NCBI GenBank assembly: GCA_036768485.1
Contig: JAVLUZ010000145.1
Span: 3,814,660-3,878,659 of the forward strand
DNA from: Mermis nigrescens
Taxonomy: Eukaryota; Nematoda; Enoplea; Mermithida; Mermithidae
Length of the DNA: 64,000 nucleotides
Direction of reading: 5' to 3'
The position numbers and the translations under genes are program-made. Positions 1-10,216 of this stretch are shown here, piece by piece. Under the pieces are notes generated by a model. The model worked only from the letters and a program-made list of their open reading frames with translations. It was not told the DNA's origin and did not search any database. Each line of letters opens with the position of its first letter. Position 1 is the first letter of the stretch.

Positions 1-305
1 TTTCTGGGGGGGGGGTATTTGTTTTCTGGGGGGGTGCATACCCCCCCCAAACCCCCCCCCCCCACGCCCAGGTGTGGTATGCACCCCCCGAGAAACCAAA
101 ATAACCCCCCAGAAATCAAAATACCCCCCAGAATTCAATTTTTAAATTTTTTTTGTTTTTTTTCGCAATTTTTTGTCGCCAATGGATAGTACTTGATGAG
201 AAACGTTTAAAAATGGTGTTTTTCGCCATACCACTATTTTTAAGGCCATTTTTGACCTTTGAAAAAATCTTGCACCCCCAGAACTTTGGTGCCGCCCACT
301 TATGG
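1..305. mobile_element. Head-to-head pair of CACACCTGGGCGTG-type MITEs
   Basis: Positions 1-79 are the end of a minus-oriented copy, finishing in CGCCCAGGTGTG. It abuts the body of a plus-oriented copy that ends near 305 in CCGCCCACTTATG. Both share the C-rich GCACCCCCC blocks and the conserved interior seen in copies at 2,753, 6,872, 34,327, 57,868 and 58,095. The arrangement matches one copy nested in another, but the left part lies outside the window. Confidence 0.6.
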
Positions 306-1433
306 TCTTCACTCTTGATGCTTTGGCTATTTGCTGTTTTGAGTCGTTATTTTTCGCTCGCGCTGCATATAGAGTTGGATTTCTCTTGCGCTAGAGCTGT
401 ATTTTGTTTATTCGTTTATTAAATTAGTATTACTTACTCAGAAGTAACACATACATACCGCGGGTAACTCGACACCGCTGGTTGGGCCAACGACTTTAGT
501 GCCCTATTTGGATGGTGAATCCTTTTTCGTATTCATTTTCATTCAAAATTCATTTACCCAGATTGTGTGCAAAAGCGCGGTCAGCAATCTAAGACCGTAG
601 AGATCAAGGCCGTCGGTTTTGAGGGTCAATTAGGTTGGGCCGTGACCAAGCGTCTCTAGCAACCTGACCAGCGTTAAGTGTAGCCTAGGTACTTAAGTAA
701 GCCCCGAAGGTAGGTAATACGTCGTTTCCTCTGCTGCTTACCCAGGTACGGAGCGCCGTTATTACTTACTTATACACTCCATGATTTTGAACATTTTGGG
801 ATCAATGAAACGCCCGCCGCGATCGTCAAGTTTTGGTTTCAAGACGTCGTTGGCGGCATTATTGATTTTAGGCCGCGGTTTGCCCTTCAAAGCGTGCACG
901 TACACAGCCGTTGAGGAAATAGCGTAACTGCCGCTATGCCTCTCGCTACGTGCTCCAGGATCATTCGCCTATCAAAATTATTTTATTCTCAAAACCTATT
1001 TCGTTTTCCACTCAAAAACAAAGCGCAGAAGCGCCTCGCGAAAGCGCGGAAAGAGCACGAAAAGCTGTCAACAACAGATTTTTAATGCGTTCAGCCTATT
1101 TGTATGCTTTTCGTTGGGTAGGTATTTGCCCCTTCCCCGACTTATTGTGTCTACGTGTGTACCTTGTGTCACACACACCTTTGTACATGTTTCGGCGGCG
1201 TCAGCCACCGATCTGTGTATTGTGTACGTAAATTCGTGCATGTATGTACATATCTATACAGTATGCACTATAAAGTGAGGCGAAATCGGAATATACTCTG
1301 GGACATTTTGCTGCATAAAATTTTTAGTATGTAACGATGCGGCACATTAACAACTCAGTCTGATTTCCAAGATACATTACATATAAAGTTAATAATCGAA
1401 GAGAAATTTACTGTATGCGCAGTAAAGACATGT
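306..1433. other. Gene-free stretch with a GC-richer block
   Basis: No recognisable gene. About 440-1,250 is clearly richer in G+C than its surroundings and rich in CpG. The 93-aa frame at 950-1,231 matches nothing I recognise and lacks splice or codon support. It could be old coding sequence, a promoter-proximal island or part of an unrecognised repeat. Confidence 0.3.
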
Positions 1434-1456
1434 TTATTCTGCAGGGTTGCCAGGTG

Positions 1457-1620
1457 CAGGAGAATTCCCTGAATTCAGGAGAATCTAAAATTTTCAGGAG
1501 CAGGAGCAGGAGAATGGGCTTTTCAGGAGAAATTTCAGGAGAAGTTGTAAACATGCAGGAGAATGCAGGTAGGAGAATTCAGGAGAATCCTGAAAACCTA
1601 TAAGAATTCAGGAGAATTTT
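1457..1620 (+). repeat. CAGGAGAAT subterminal repeat array
   Basis: About a dozen copies of CAGGAGAA(T), irregularly spaced, lie just inside the left end of the hAT-like element. A matching cluster sits inside its right end (4,664-4,748). Subterminal repeats in hAT elements are typically transposase-binding sites. Here both ends carry them in the same orientation. Spacing is too irregular for a CRISPR array. Confidence 0.7.
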
Positions 1621-2050
1621 CAAAACTTGAACAGCAAGTTATAATGATTATCATACACTAACCTCCTTACTGTACTTACTGTAGTTAATTAGTTGCTTCA
1701 CATTAAGACTTTATTTCGTTCATAGTTAAGACCTAAATATTAAGTTATAACTATATCCAAATAAGTTACGTGCTTCCGTAGTAAATCATTCATTCATTCA
1801 TTTATTTATTCACTTAATATCACGAAGTGCAGAAATACATAGCTTTACACACCGTCTAATTGTTTTTATCAGTTTCATAGACGTTTGAAAACACCGTTTT
1901 TTCCACTTTTTGGTCTATTTGTCAACCAAAATTTTGGGAAATGGAAAAAATTTTTGGGCTTGGTTGGCATTTGTGGAAACTTTTTGTAATGTTAAAAATG
2001 CGTTTTAGAGAGTTAAAACTTCGGCTAAAGTTTCTAATATGGTTTTGCCT

Positions 2051-2293
2051 CCGATTTTCCTAAAAATAATTTTTTCTGATAGATTCGAGGACGCTGAGTC
2101 CAGAAATGAAAAGCGTTAAGGGGGCTGACGGGTATTTGTGGAGATAGAGCCCTTCAAACTTGCAAAAAACGTGATCATTTCGATGTTCCTAGGGCTCCAT
2201 CTCCTCAAATATTCGTCAGCCCCCTAAACGCTTTTGTTTTCTGGACTCAGCGTTGTCGAATCTATCAGAAAAAATTATTTTTAGGAGAATCGT
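2051..2293. repeat. Self-complementary element, copy 1
   Basis: The left half (GATAGATTCGAGGACGCTGA near 2,080) is the imperfect reverse complement of the right half ending at 2,293, so the whole 240 bp can fold into one long hairpin. A second copy of the same palindrome is at 3,104-3,345. Such structures are typical of fold-back MITEs. Confidence 0.7.
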
Positions 2294-2552
2294 TGACAAA
2301 AAATTTTTTGAATAAAAAAAATTATGCAAAAAAAATTATGCTAAACCCCATTTTTAACATTTCTACATTACAGTTCTGACGTTAAAAAAGCGTAAAAACA
2401 CTGTTATCGGGAAAATTGAGAAAAAACTATGTTAGATAAAATTTGGTGATTAGATCCATGCGAGCTAAATTTTTGGCAAATAGATACTTGCCCACAACTC
2501 ACCAGCTTGCTTATACGAACATCTTAGGCTTAGGTTTAGAAAGTGTATTCAC

Positions 2553-2674
2553 ATTGGTGCCAGCTGATGGTCTAAGTCTGAGGCAATTGGGGCGAAAATT
2601 GCGGAGCGAGCGAAGCGAGCGGAGCAATTTTGCCCCAATTGTGCCTTAGGCTTAGACCATCAGCCGGCACCAAT
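2553..2674. repeat. Strong hairpin with GAGCGAGCGAAGCGAGCG loop
   Basis: ATTGGTGCCAGCTGATGGTC at 2,553 is mirrored by GACCATCAGCCGGCACCAAT ending at 2,674, and the stem continues inward through CAATTGGGGC and GCCCCAATTG. The stem is about 48 bp with few mismatches, around a loop of about 20 nt made of AGCGAGCGA units. No gene is attached. Confidence 0.75.
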
Positions 2675-2752
2675 TTGATATGCACGGCAAGTCTAAAATA
2701 ATAATCGTGATGAATCGATTACACCCTGCTTCGGCTTTGTTAACGTCAGAAC

Positions 2753-3023
2753 CATACGTGGGCAGCAAGAAAATTCTGGGGGGGGTGCAAGATTTTTTTT
2801 GAAGGTCAAAAAAAGGCCTTAAAAGTGGTGGTAGGGCAATAAAAACACCATTTTTCGACGTTTTTCATCAAGCACTATCCATTGGCATCAAAAAATTGCG
2901 AAAAAACCGAAAAAAATTTTCAAAAATTGAATTCTGGGGGGGGGTATTTTGATTTCTGGGGGGGGATTTTGGTTTCTGGGGGTGCATACCCCCTCAAACC
3001 CCCCCCCCCTACGCCCAGGTGTG
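2753..3023 (-). mobile_element. MITE of the CACACCTGGGCGTG family, TSD GTCAGAAC
   Basis: Its termini are CATACGTGGGC and GCCCAGGTGTG. It is flanked on both sides by GTCAGAAC (2,745-2,752 and 3,024-3,031), an 8-bp hAT-type duplication. The uninterrupted target survives in inverted orientation near 2,366-2,388. Length 271 bp, non-coding. Confidence 0.8.
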
Positions 3024-3103
3024 GTCAGAACTGTAATGTAGAAATTAAAAATTGGGTTTAGCATAATTTTTTTTGCATAATTTTTTTTAAATTTTTTTGT
3101 CAC

Positions 3104-3345
3104 CGATTCTCCTAAAAACAATTTTTTTCTGATAGATTCGAGGACGCTGAGTCCAGAAAAACAAAGCGTGTAAACGGTTGACGAATATTCGTGGAGATAG
3201 AGCCCTTAGAACATTGAAATAAACACGTTTTTTGCAAGTTTGATGGGCTCTATCGCCACAAATATTCGTCAGCCCCCCAAACGCTTTTCATTTCTGGACT
3301 TAGCGTACTCGAATCTATCAGAAAAAAGTAGTTTCAGGAGAATCG
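3104..3345. repeat. Self-complementary element, copy 2
   Basis: A second, diverged copy of the 240-bp palindrome at 2,051-2,293. The GATAGATTCGAGGACGCTGA block near 3,132 is mirrored by the right arm ending at 3,345. The flanking sequence is itself inverted relative to that beside copy 1. Confidence 0.65.
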
Positions 3346-3391
3346 GAGACAAAACCATATAAGAAAAAAATTCCAAAACTTCAAAAATTTT

Positions 3392-3760
3392 CGGCGCTTT
3401 GCGCCGAATTGATTTAATTCTTTTTTGTTTTTAATATTTGAGCCGCGCCGCATCAACTGCAGCATTTTCATCGACAATTTGATCTAGAACTTTACTACGA
3501 TTGAAAATCCTTATTTTCTGCACGGATTCAGTTAGTTTTTTAATGCAAAAATGCGTTTCAGAGAGGTGAAACTAAAAAATTTTTGGCGCTTCGCGCCGAA
3601 TTGATTTAATTCTTACTTGTTATTGATGTTTGAGCCGCGCGGTGCCAATTGCAGCATTTTTATCGATAATCTGGTCCTAGAACTCCACTACGATTGAAAA
3701 TCCTTACCTTCTGCACAGTTTTTGAGCTAAAATTTCAAAATTTTCTAGCGCTTCGCGCCA
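3392..3760. repeat. Direct repeats carrying the GGCGCTTCGCGCC palindrome
   Basis: Two roughly 180-bp direct repeats begin with the palindromic core (3,392-3,407 and 3,585-3,597), and a third core is at 3,748-3,760. Each continues into a shared AT-rich body. Inverted relatives occur at about 5,650-5,871 and 7,920-8,107, so these blocks belong to arms of larger inverted structures. Confidence 0.6.
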
Positions 3761-4787
3761 TTTGATAAATTATAATTTTAATTGTCAAAAACGACTTCAG
3801 AATTGGCTAAAATGCTTTACTGAAGGAAGGAAATTAAGTTTCAACATAAATAACGTTACTGATCATGATATTCTTGTAGAGCGCAAAATTTTTATACAAA
3901 AAGTGCATCAAACACCGCTATTGCATGTGTACATAAAAGTTTTCACGTAAAAACACTGATTTTTCAACACAGGCGCTCTATTTTGAACGTTTTTAGACCT
4001 CCCAAAAAATGTGGAAAAAAGTCGGAAAAAGTGGAAAAAAATTTTGGTTTCGGTCTATAATGTCAACTAAATCGCTGGAAAAAACTGGTGTTTTGCAAAG
4101 CGCCTATAAACATTTTTTTGATGTATTTCAAAACGTAAGGATTTGCTTGCTACTGAAGTACATACAATCAGTAATAAAGTATTATTTATTTTTTCAAAAG
4201 ACATTGCAAACAGGGCTCTTTTCAGAAATTTTTGATGATGTAAGTGCAACTGAAAATTGGCGGTCACTGTTTTAAGCACAGGAACTGTTTTTTCGAATAA
4301 TGTGTATTGTAAACAATGCGACCTCTTTAGCTTAGGCCCTTGAGCAGTATATCCTGATGAAGATCAGGAATCTGTTATTGAATTTTTGTCAGCTGTTGAT
4401 GTTGAATAAAATGTTATACTTTGTGGTGCAGCATTAGTCTTCCATCATTTTTGCATCTGCCTGTATAATGCAGATATGCTCCATGAGCTTTTGTGAGAGA
4501 ATTAATGTTCATTATTTAGCCTTGAGTGTCCTTAAGATTAACAGGCAAGAGATCAGAATAAAATAGTTGGGTGAACCAAGGTAAATTGGCCTGAGCATGC
4601 TTGATATGCATGTGTACATACAATTGTAGATCTGCTGTACAACCTTTCCTGCAAAATATAAGCCAGGAGAATTTTCAGGAGAATCAAAATATTTTCAGGA
4701 TAATTGCAGGAGAATTTTTCCCCAATTTTACCTCTGTGCAGGAGAATCTGAATTTTGGGACCTGGCAACACTGTTATTCTGCCCGAC

Positions 4788-6057
4788 CAGTGTTGCCAAC
4801 TCTGAAAAGACCAACCGGACATACCAACATTTGAAACCGGACAAAACCGGACAAAACCGGACAAAACCGGACAAGAGCACAGTTAAATTCCGGACAAACA
4901 ATGTATACACTTGATAAATAACAAAGCGGCTAAAATTTATTCAAATCAACTATCGAACTTAAATATCTACCACATTGAACGCATTTTGCACATTAAACAA
5001 GGCTTCATCAGAAAGTTATAACGATTCATTAAGGCACACGATATCATCATCACAAATGCTACGACCGTACATTTTAGTGTTAAACAATTTAAGCATTGGA
5101 TCAGTAACAGTGAAGGTGCAACAATTCTCGCCCTTCCAGCACAGTAAAAAAGAACACGTAATAAAGCATCAGTAGTTTTGACATCTAAGCGATTTGTACT
5201 TTGGTTTACGCTTTACCGCGCAGTATATTTTAATTTTTTGTAATCTGCAACCGTTAAAATGGCAGAAAAATATGTTTTTAATGAAAATTGGAAACTTCTG
5301 AAAAAGTGCAAAAATTCCTTAAAGTGGCTCAAAATGGTGAATGTCCAAGGATGGTGTTTGGAGTAGGTACCGTAACTCTGTGAATTTTGTATGGATTTGG
5401 TTTATTTCTTTTTTCCGCATCTTTTAGTGACATAAAGTATTGTTTTTGCGCAATTGTATGGCAGTTCTGCCGAAATGGCACAAAATCAGTTCACACCATA
5501 TTCTTCAGAAACTCCAAAAATTTCGCGCTCCACTAGAAATATCACGATCAGTATAAGTTATTTATGTTGAAATTTGAATTTCCTTCCTTCAGTAAAGCAT
5601 TCTAGCCAATTCTGAAGTCGCTTTTGACAATAAAAACTATAATCTATCAAATGGCGCGAAGTGCCAGAAAATTCTGAAATTTTAGCTCTCTAAAACGCAT
5701 TTTCGCATTACAAAAACTATCCAAATCCGTACAGAAGATAAGGATTTTCAATTATAGCGTAGTTCTATATATACCAGAGATTGTCGATAAAAATGCTGCA
5801 ATTGGCGTGGCGTGATGCTGGCTTAAAGATTAATAACAAGTAAGATTTAAATCAATTCGGCGCGAAGCGCCAAAAATTTTTTCAACTTTAACCTCTCTTA
5901 GACGCATTTTTGCATTTTGAAACCGGACAAAAGCGGACCAACAGCTTAAAAAACCGGACATCGAAAACCGGACATGACTGTCGACCGGACAAAACCGGAC
6001 ATCAAGCCTGAAAAGCGGACATAAATGTCCGGCTTTCCGGCTAAGTTGGCAACCCTG
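4788..6057. mobile_element. hAT-like element with ACCGGACAAA subterminal repeats
   Basis: The termini CAGTGTTGCCAAC and GTTGGCAACCCTG are inverted repeats, flanked by the 8-bp duplication TGCCCGAC (4,780-4,787 and 6,058-6,065). Clusters of ACCGGACAAA-type repeats lie at 4,808-4,900 and 5,930-6,040. It was inserted directly beside the right end of the previous hAT-like element, and the two target duplications overlap by 2 bp. No transposase frame is visible. Confidence 0.8.
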
Positions 6058-6472
6058 TGCCCGACAAAATGCAATTGCGCAAATTGCAATTTTGCAATCT
6101 ATATTTGTCTTTATTTCCCTTTATTCCCGACTCAAGCTTATACTTTTTCTAGTGAGAAGCAGAGCAGGGTTGATATGATGGCTTAAATCAAACAATTCAG
6201 AAAGCAAAGAAATACCTGCATAAAAGTAGGGCCAGGCCCTCCTTATCCAGGACCGTTTTTTCCCCATCGATTTGGTTGATATAGATCCGTATCCAAAATT
6301 TTTTTCTACTTTTTCTGACCTTTTTCCACGTTTTTTGGTAGATCTAAAAACGTTAAAAATAGAGCGCCTGTGATGAAAAATCAGTGTTTTTTAATTAGAA
6401 AATCCTATGTACACATGCAATAGCGGTGTTTGATGCACTTTTGTAAAAAAATTTCGCGCTTTACAAGAAATA

Positions 6473-7908
6473 GGCAATGTTTATTGGCCAATGTTGGCCC
6501 GAATTTTTCGTTAAAGGCCAATATTGGCCAATAATGCGTGCATTAGGGGCCAGTTTTTGCAAGATTTAAAATTCTTAAAAAGCTTCACATCCGTGGGTTT
6601 CGAACCCCGTACTTTCGGGTTGGTAAACTCACGCGCCCACACTTCGCCAATAGCAACATTGTGATCAAACTTCTGAAGAATGGTACTAATGCTATCTGTT
6701 ATATACAGTACCTATACACAGTTGCTATTTTTTGTTCGAAAGAGATTGCTTATCCTATCTTTTATGCCTATGTAGTTTGAATTGTATGGTAGGTATTTCT
6801 AATTGTCGTTGGTTTGCCTTACGTATTGCAAAATCCTACATATGTACATACCTACATAAATACATATGTACCACACCTGGGCGTGGGGAGGGGTTTGGGG
6901 AGTTATGCACCCCCAGAAACCAAAATACCCCCCCAGAAATCAGAATACCCCCCAGAATTCAATTTTTGAAAATTTCTTTCGTTTTTTTCGCAATTTTTTG
7001 ATGCCAATGGATAGTGCTTGATGAGAAACGTCGAAAAATGGTATTTTTATCGCCATGTTACCATTTTTAAGGCCATTTTTTGACCTTCAAAAAATATTGC
7101 ACCCCTTCCCAGAATTTTCTTGCTGCCCACGTATGATATGTACGTACATGTGTGAATAAATATTCTAATGCCATGTCAGTATGCGATTTCAAATAGCTAG
7201 ATAGAGGTTATCTACCTATGTAGCAGGACAGTAAGGTACGTTTAAAGGTACCTACGCAACTATAGTGTGTTTCATTTGATCGAGGGTTTTTTGAAAAGTT
7301 CAAAGTGGCTACAAAAGTGTTTTTTACTAATGCAACAGCAAATAGGTATATTCTACAGAATATCGAGTGGCATTATGATCTTTGATACTGTTAAGAGGCA
7401 AGACTGCATCATATAGGTATGTACTTATGGGTCACTTTTGTAGCCTGGTTAATGCGGACTAAATTCAGCGGGAAAGCTTTCTAATAAACGAAACAGACTA
7501 TACTTAATTCTGGTCATACAGATTCGGTGTGTGATATCTTACGCTTTACGATAGGTTAAAATTCTCTTTAGCATTTACTTTGATGTAAATAGTATTTTTC
7601 AGCAGGTTCTAATTTTTCTACATAATATATTTATCATTATTTACTGTATTTTTAATACTTTATGTGTGTTCTTCACTTTTAAGAGATAGCATTAGTATTA
7701 TTCTTCTGATTTCTGATCACAATTTCGGTATGGCGCATTGTGCGCACGTGAGTTTATTAACACGAAAGTACGTGGTTGGAAACTCACGGTTGCCTAGCTT
7801 TTTAAGAATTTTAAATCTTGCAAATATTGGCCCCTAATGCACTCGTTATTGGCCAATATTGGCCGTTAACGAAAAATTCGGGGCCAACATTGGCCAATAA
7901 TCAGTGCC
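6473..7908. mobile_element. Fold-back element with 9-bp TSD CAAGAAATA
   Basis: Long inverted arms (about 6,473-6,700 and 7,682-7,908) contain TTGGCCAATATTGGCC-type motifs. The element is flanked by CAAGAAATA at 6,464-6,472 and 7,909-7,917. A 9-bp duplication with long arms fits Foldback or Mutator-like non-autonomous elements. A 264-bp MITE is nested inside (6,872-7,135). No coding capacity is seen. Confidence 0.75.
6872..7135 (+). mobile_element. MITE of the CACACCTGGGCGTG family, TSD ATATGTAC
   Basis: It begins CACACCTGGGCG and ends GCCCACGTATG, with ATATGTAC duplicated at 6,864-6,871 and 7,136-7,143. It sits in the loop of the fold-back element at 6,473-7,908, so it inserted after that element. 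Confidence 0.8.
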
Positions 7909-8429
7909 CAAGAAATATCACGATCAGTATAGCTCTCTAGAACGCATTTTTGCATCACAAAAACTAACCAAATCCGTGCAGAAGGTATGGATTTTCAATC
8001 GTAATGAAGTTCTAGGATCAGATTGTCGATAAAAATGCTGCAATGGGTGCGGCGCTGACATAAACATTAATAACAAGTAACAATTACAATCAATTGCGCG
8101 AAGCGCCGAAAAATTTTTGAAGTTTTGCCTCTCTAAAACGCATTGTTAACATTACAAACATTTTCCACAAATGCCAACCAAGCCCAAAAATTTTTTCCAT
8201 TTCCCAAAATTTTGGTTGACAAATAGACCAAAAAGTGGAAAAAACGATGTCCAGGATTTTGTTTCAGGCTGGGGGTACGACTACGTTTTTTAAAAACAAG
8301 GGGGACTTAAGGATGAACTAAAGAAAAAAATTACAGTTCATCACTTGATGCTACTTGCTTTACACTTCATTAACCAAACAACCGCATATTTACTTCTATA
8401 AATTTTCTATTTTTACCATGCATTATATG

Positions 8430-9125
8430 CAGGGTTGGCAAGGCTGGGTTTTTTGAATCTGGATTTTTTGTAGGTTTTTTGGGTGCAAAAAATCATCGGG
8501 TTTTTTGGGTTTCTTATCCACATGTTACCAATTTTTCAAATAGACTAATGCTCTGCAGCTTCACAATTCTATGTCAATTGTCAGCAGAATTTGAGCAAGA
8601 TTGTGATGAAGTGGAAGTGGATACTATAGAGCAGCTGGGTAAAATAACAGTCACTTATATGTTCTTGTGTCAATTACAAGGCAATGTATGAAGATTTTAT
8701 CAAAACCTATATTCGATCATTTCTAAACATACTTGCAAGTGTGCAATCAAATTTTATAGAAAAATGGTTACGAGCCTGATATGGCATCCCTGCCTCCTAA
8801 TATTTTTTTGAGAGCCAGTGCATTTTTTGATTAAAATCTGGTAATGTCCTAGCATTGAAGAGAAAGATAGATAGATATATGTGGCAGTCGCAATGAACGA
8901 TCGATTTTGTTGTTGGATTTCAATATTAGCTGAATAAAGTTGTTGCTCTTTGTTTGTTTCGAGTCTTGCAGCTGTTGTAAGTATTCCCAGCTACTGTTTG
9001 TAGTTCTAGTGGTCATTTCCATAAAAAAATCTAATAAAACCCTAAAAAACCCGAAAAAAACCCAGAAAAAAAACCAAAACAACCCAAAATTCAAAATTTT
9101 CAAATTTGCGTTTTTTCCATCCCTG
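8430..9125. mobile_element. hAT-like element with GGGTTTTTT subterminal repeats
   Basis: It begins CAGGGTTGGC and ends CCATCCCTG, and is flanked by ATTATATG (8,422-8,429) and TTTATATG (9,126-9,133), an 8-bp duplication with one mismatch. GGGTTTTTTGG-type repeats occupy the left end and their complements (AACCCGAAAAAAACCC) the right end. The short frames inside are not convincing genes. Confidence 0.7.
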
Positions 9126-9133
9126 TTTATATG

Positions 9134-9690
9134 CTATCTGCTGAGCAGATCTTCAAAACAGAAAGTTTTCGTTGACCTTTAATGAGTTGTTTTTTATATT
9201 TTAGGTGTATCCTAGAGATTATGTAGTCATTTTCAATGAAGAAAAGCTTGCCGTTGGTAGTTCAGACCCAATTTTAGCACAAATTGTAGTCATTAACATC
9301 TGTGAATTAAAGTGTGAATGCTTCCATAAATTATTGACTTTTTAAAACCCATGCCAAAACCTGCTTCAAATGAATTATTGTTGCTCTAAGAGACGCCTCT
9401 TAATAAATATTTATGCATTTTCAAGAAAAATGTCACAGCTTGCTTAAACCTGGTCTAAATCACTTTCTTACCAAATGTGCGATATTGCGACTGAATTGTC
9501 TCTGAGAGCAGTGAAAACTCTGAACCCGAAATTCTGCTTTAAGTGCCATAAATTCCGTTATGTACTATCCTTCGTAAGGTACTGAAACAAATTTTGACAT
9601 TCATAACATGAATTTTTGCGACACTGAGCTTTAAATAGACGGAATTAGGTGTTTCACATGTAGGTTGGAGTTTACATTTGAATTTGCGCT
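9134..9690. other. Gene-free stretch
   Basis: No gene, RNA gene or recognisable transposon end is seen between the last hAT-like element and the left boundary of the duplicated segment. Confidence 0.5.
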
Positions 9691-10216
9691 GTATTATTAG
9701 CTATACTTACAGTAAGACAACGTACTCTTAGCACAGAGTTGACAAGTTATACCTCATCATTTGTGGAAAGTTTTATTAACTTTACTTGATTTATAAAAAA
9801 GTTATCGAAAAAAATGGAGATGTGCCCTATTTTTCCGGACACCCTATGTATATGCTTATCAGATTATTAGTGAATTTCTACGTTGCCGATTTATTCCATT
9901 GCTTATGAACATGAATTTAATAAGAAACGAGCAATCACAAATGAATCACTTTGATCTGGAAGCTCTTATTAATGGCTATCTTGGCTTACTTAGTTTTTTC
10001 ATTTGTACATTTGGTTTTCTGTCAGTCAGCAAAAATCATATTTCGCTTCTGTATTTTACTATTTAAAGGAACCTGCAAATTACCTCGGTTTTTCTTTGCT
10101 GTATATTTGCATTAATCACTTTGAAATGCTTAAAATGATAAAATTATTTAGTGGCTCCGTTACTTTAGTGCATTAAATCAACAGTCACAGCTTCAAGTTT
10201 CCAGAAGAATCTGATT

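Larger units (their letters stand above)
1442..4773. mobile_element. hAT-like element with CAGGAGAAT subterminal repeats
   Basis: The ends form an inverted repeat: CAGGGTTGCCAGGT on the left and ACCTGGCAACACTG on the right. The element is flanked by an 8-bp direct repeat TTATTCTG at 1,434-1,441 and 4,774-4,781. CAGGG-type termini plus an 8-bp duplication are hallmarks of the hAT superfamily. No transposase frame is visible, so it is non-autonomous or eroded. The interior holds later insertions and palindromes (2,051-2,293, 2,553-2,674, 2,753-3,023, 3,104-3,345). Total length is 3,332 bp. Confidence 0.75.

Noticed and set aside
1457..1620. CAGGAGAAT repeats as a CRISPR array
   Set aside because: Spacing is irregular and short, repeats are 8-9 bp, and they lie inside hAT-type termini in a eukaryotic genome.
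6588..6660. tRNA-like stretch with GGGTTTCGAACCCC
   Set aside because: The T-arm-like motif is itself part of an inverted arm, its partner near 7,740-7,800 is degenerate, and no full cloverleaf can be drawn.
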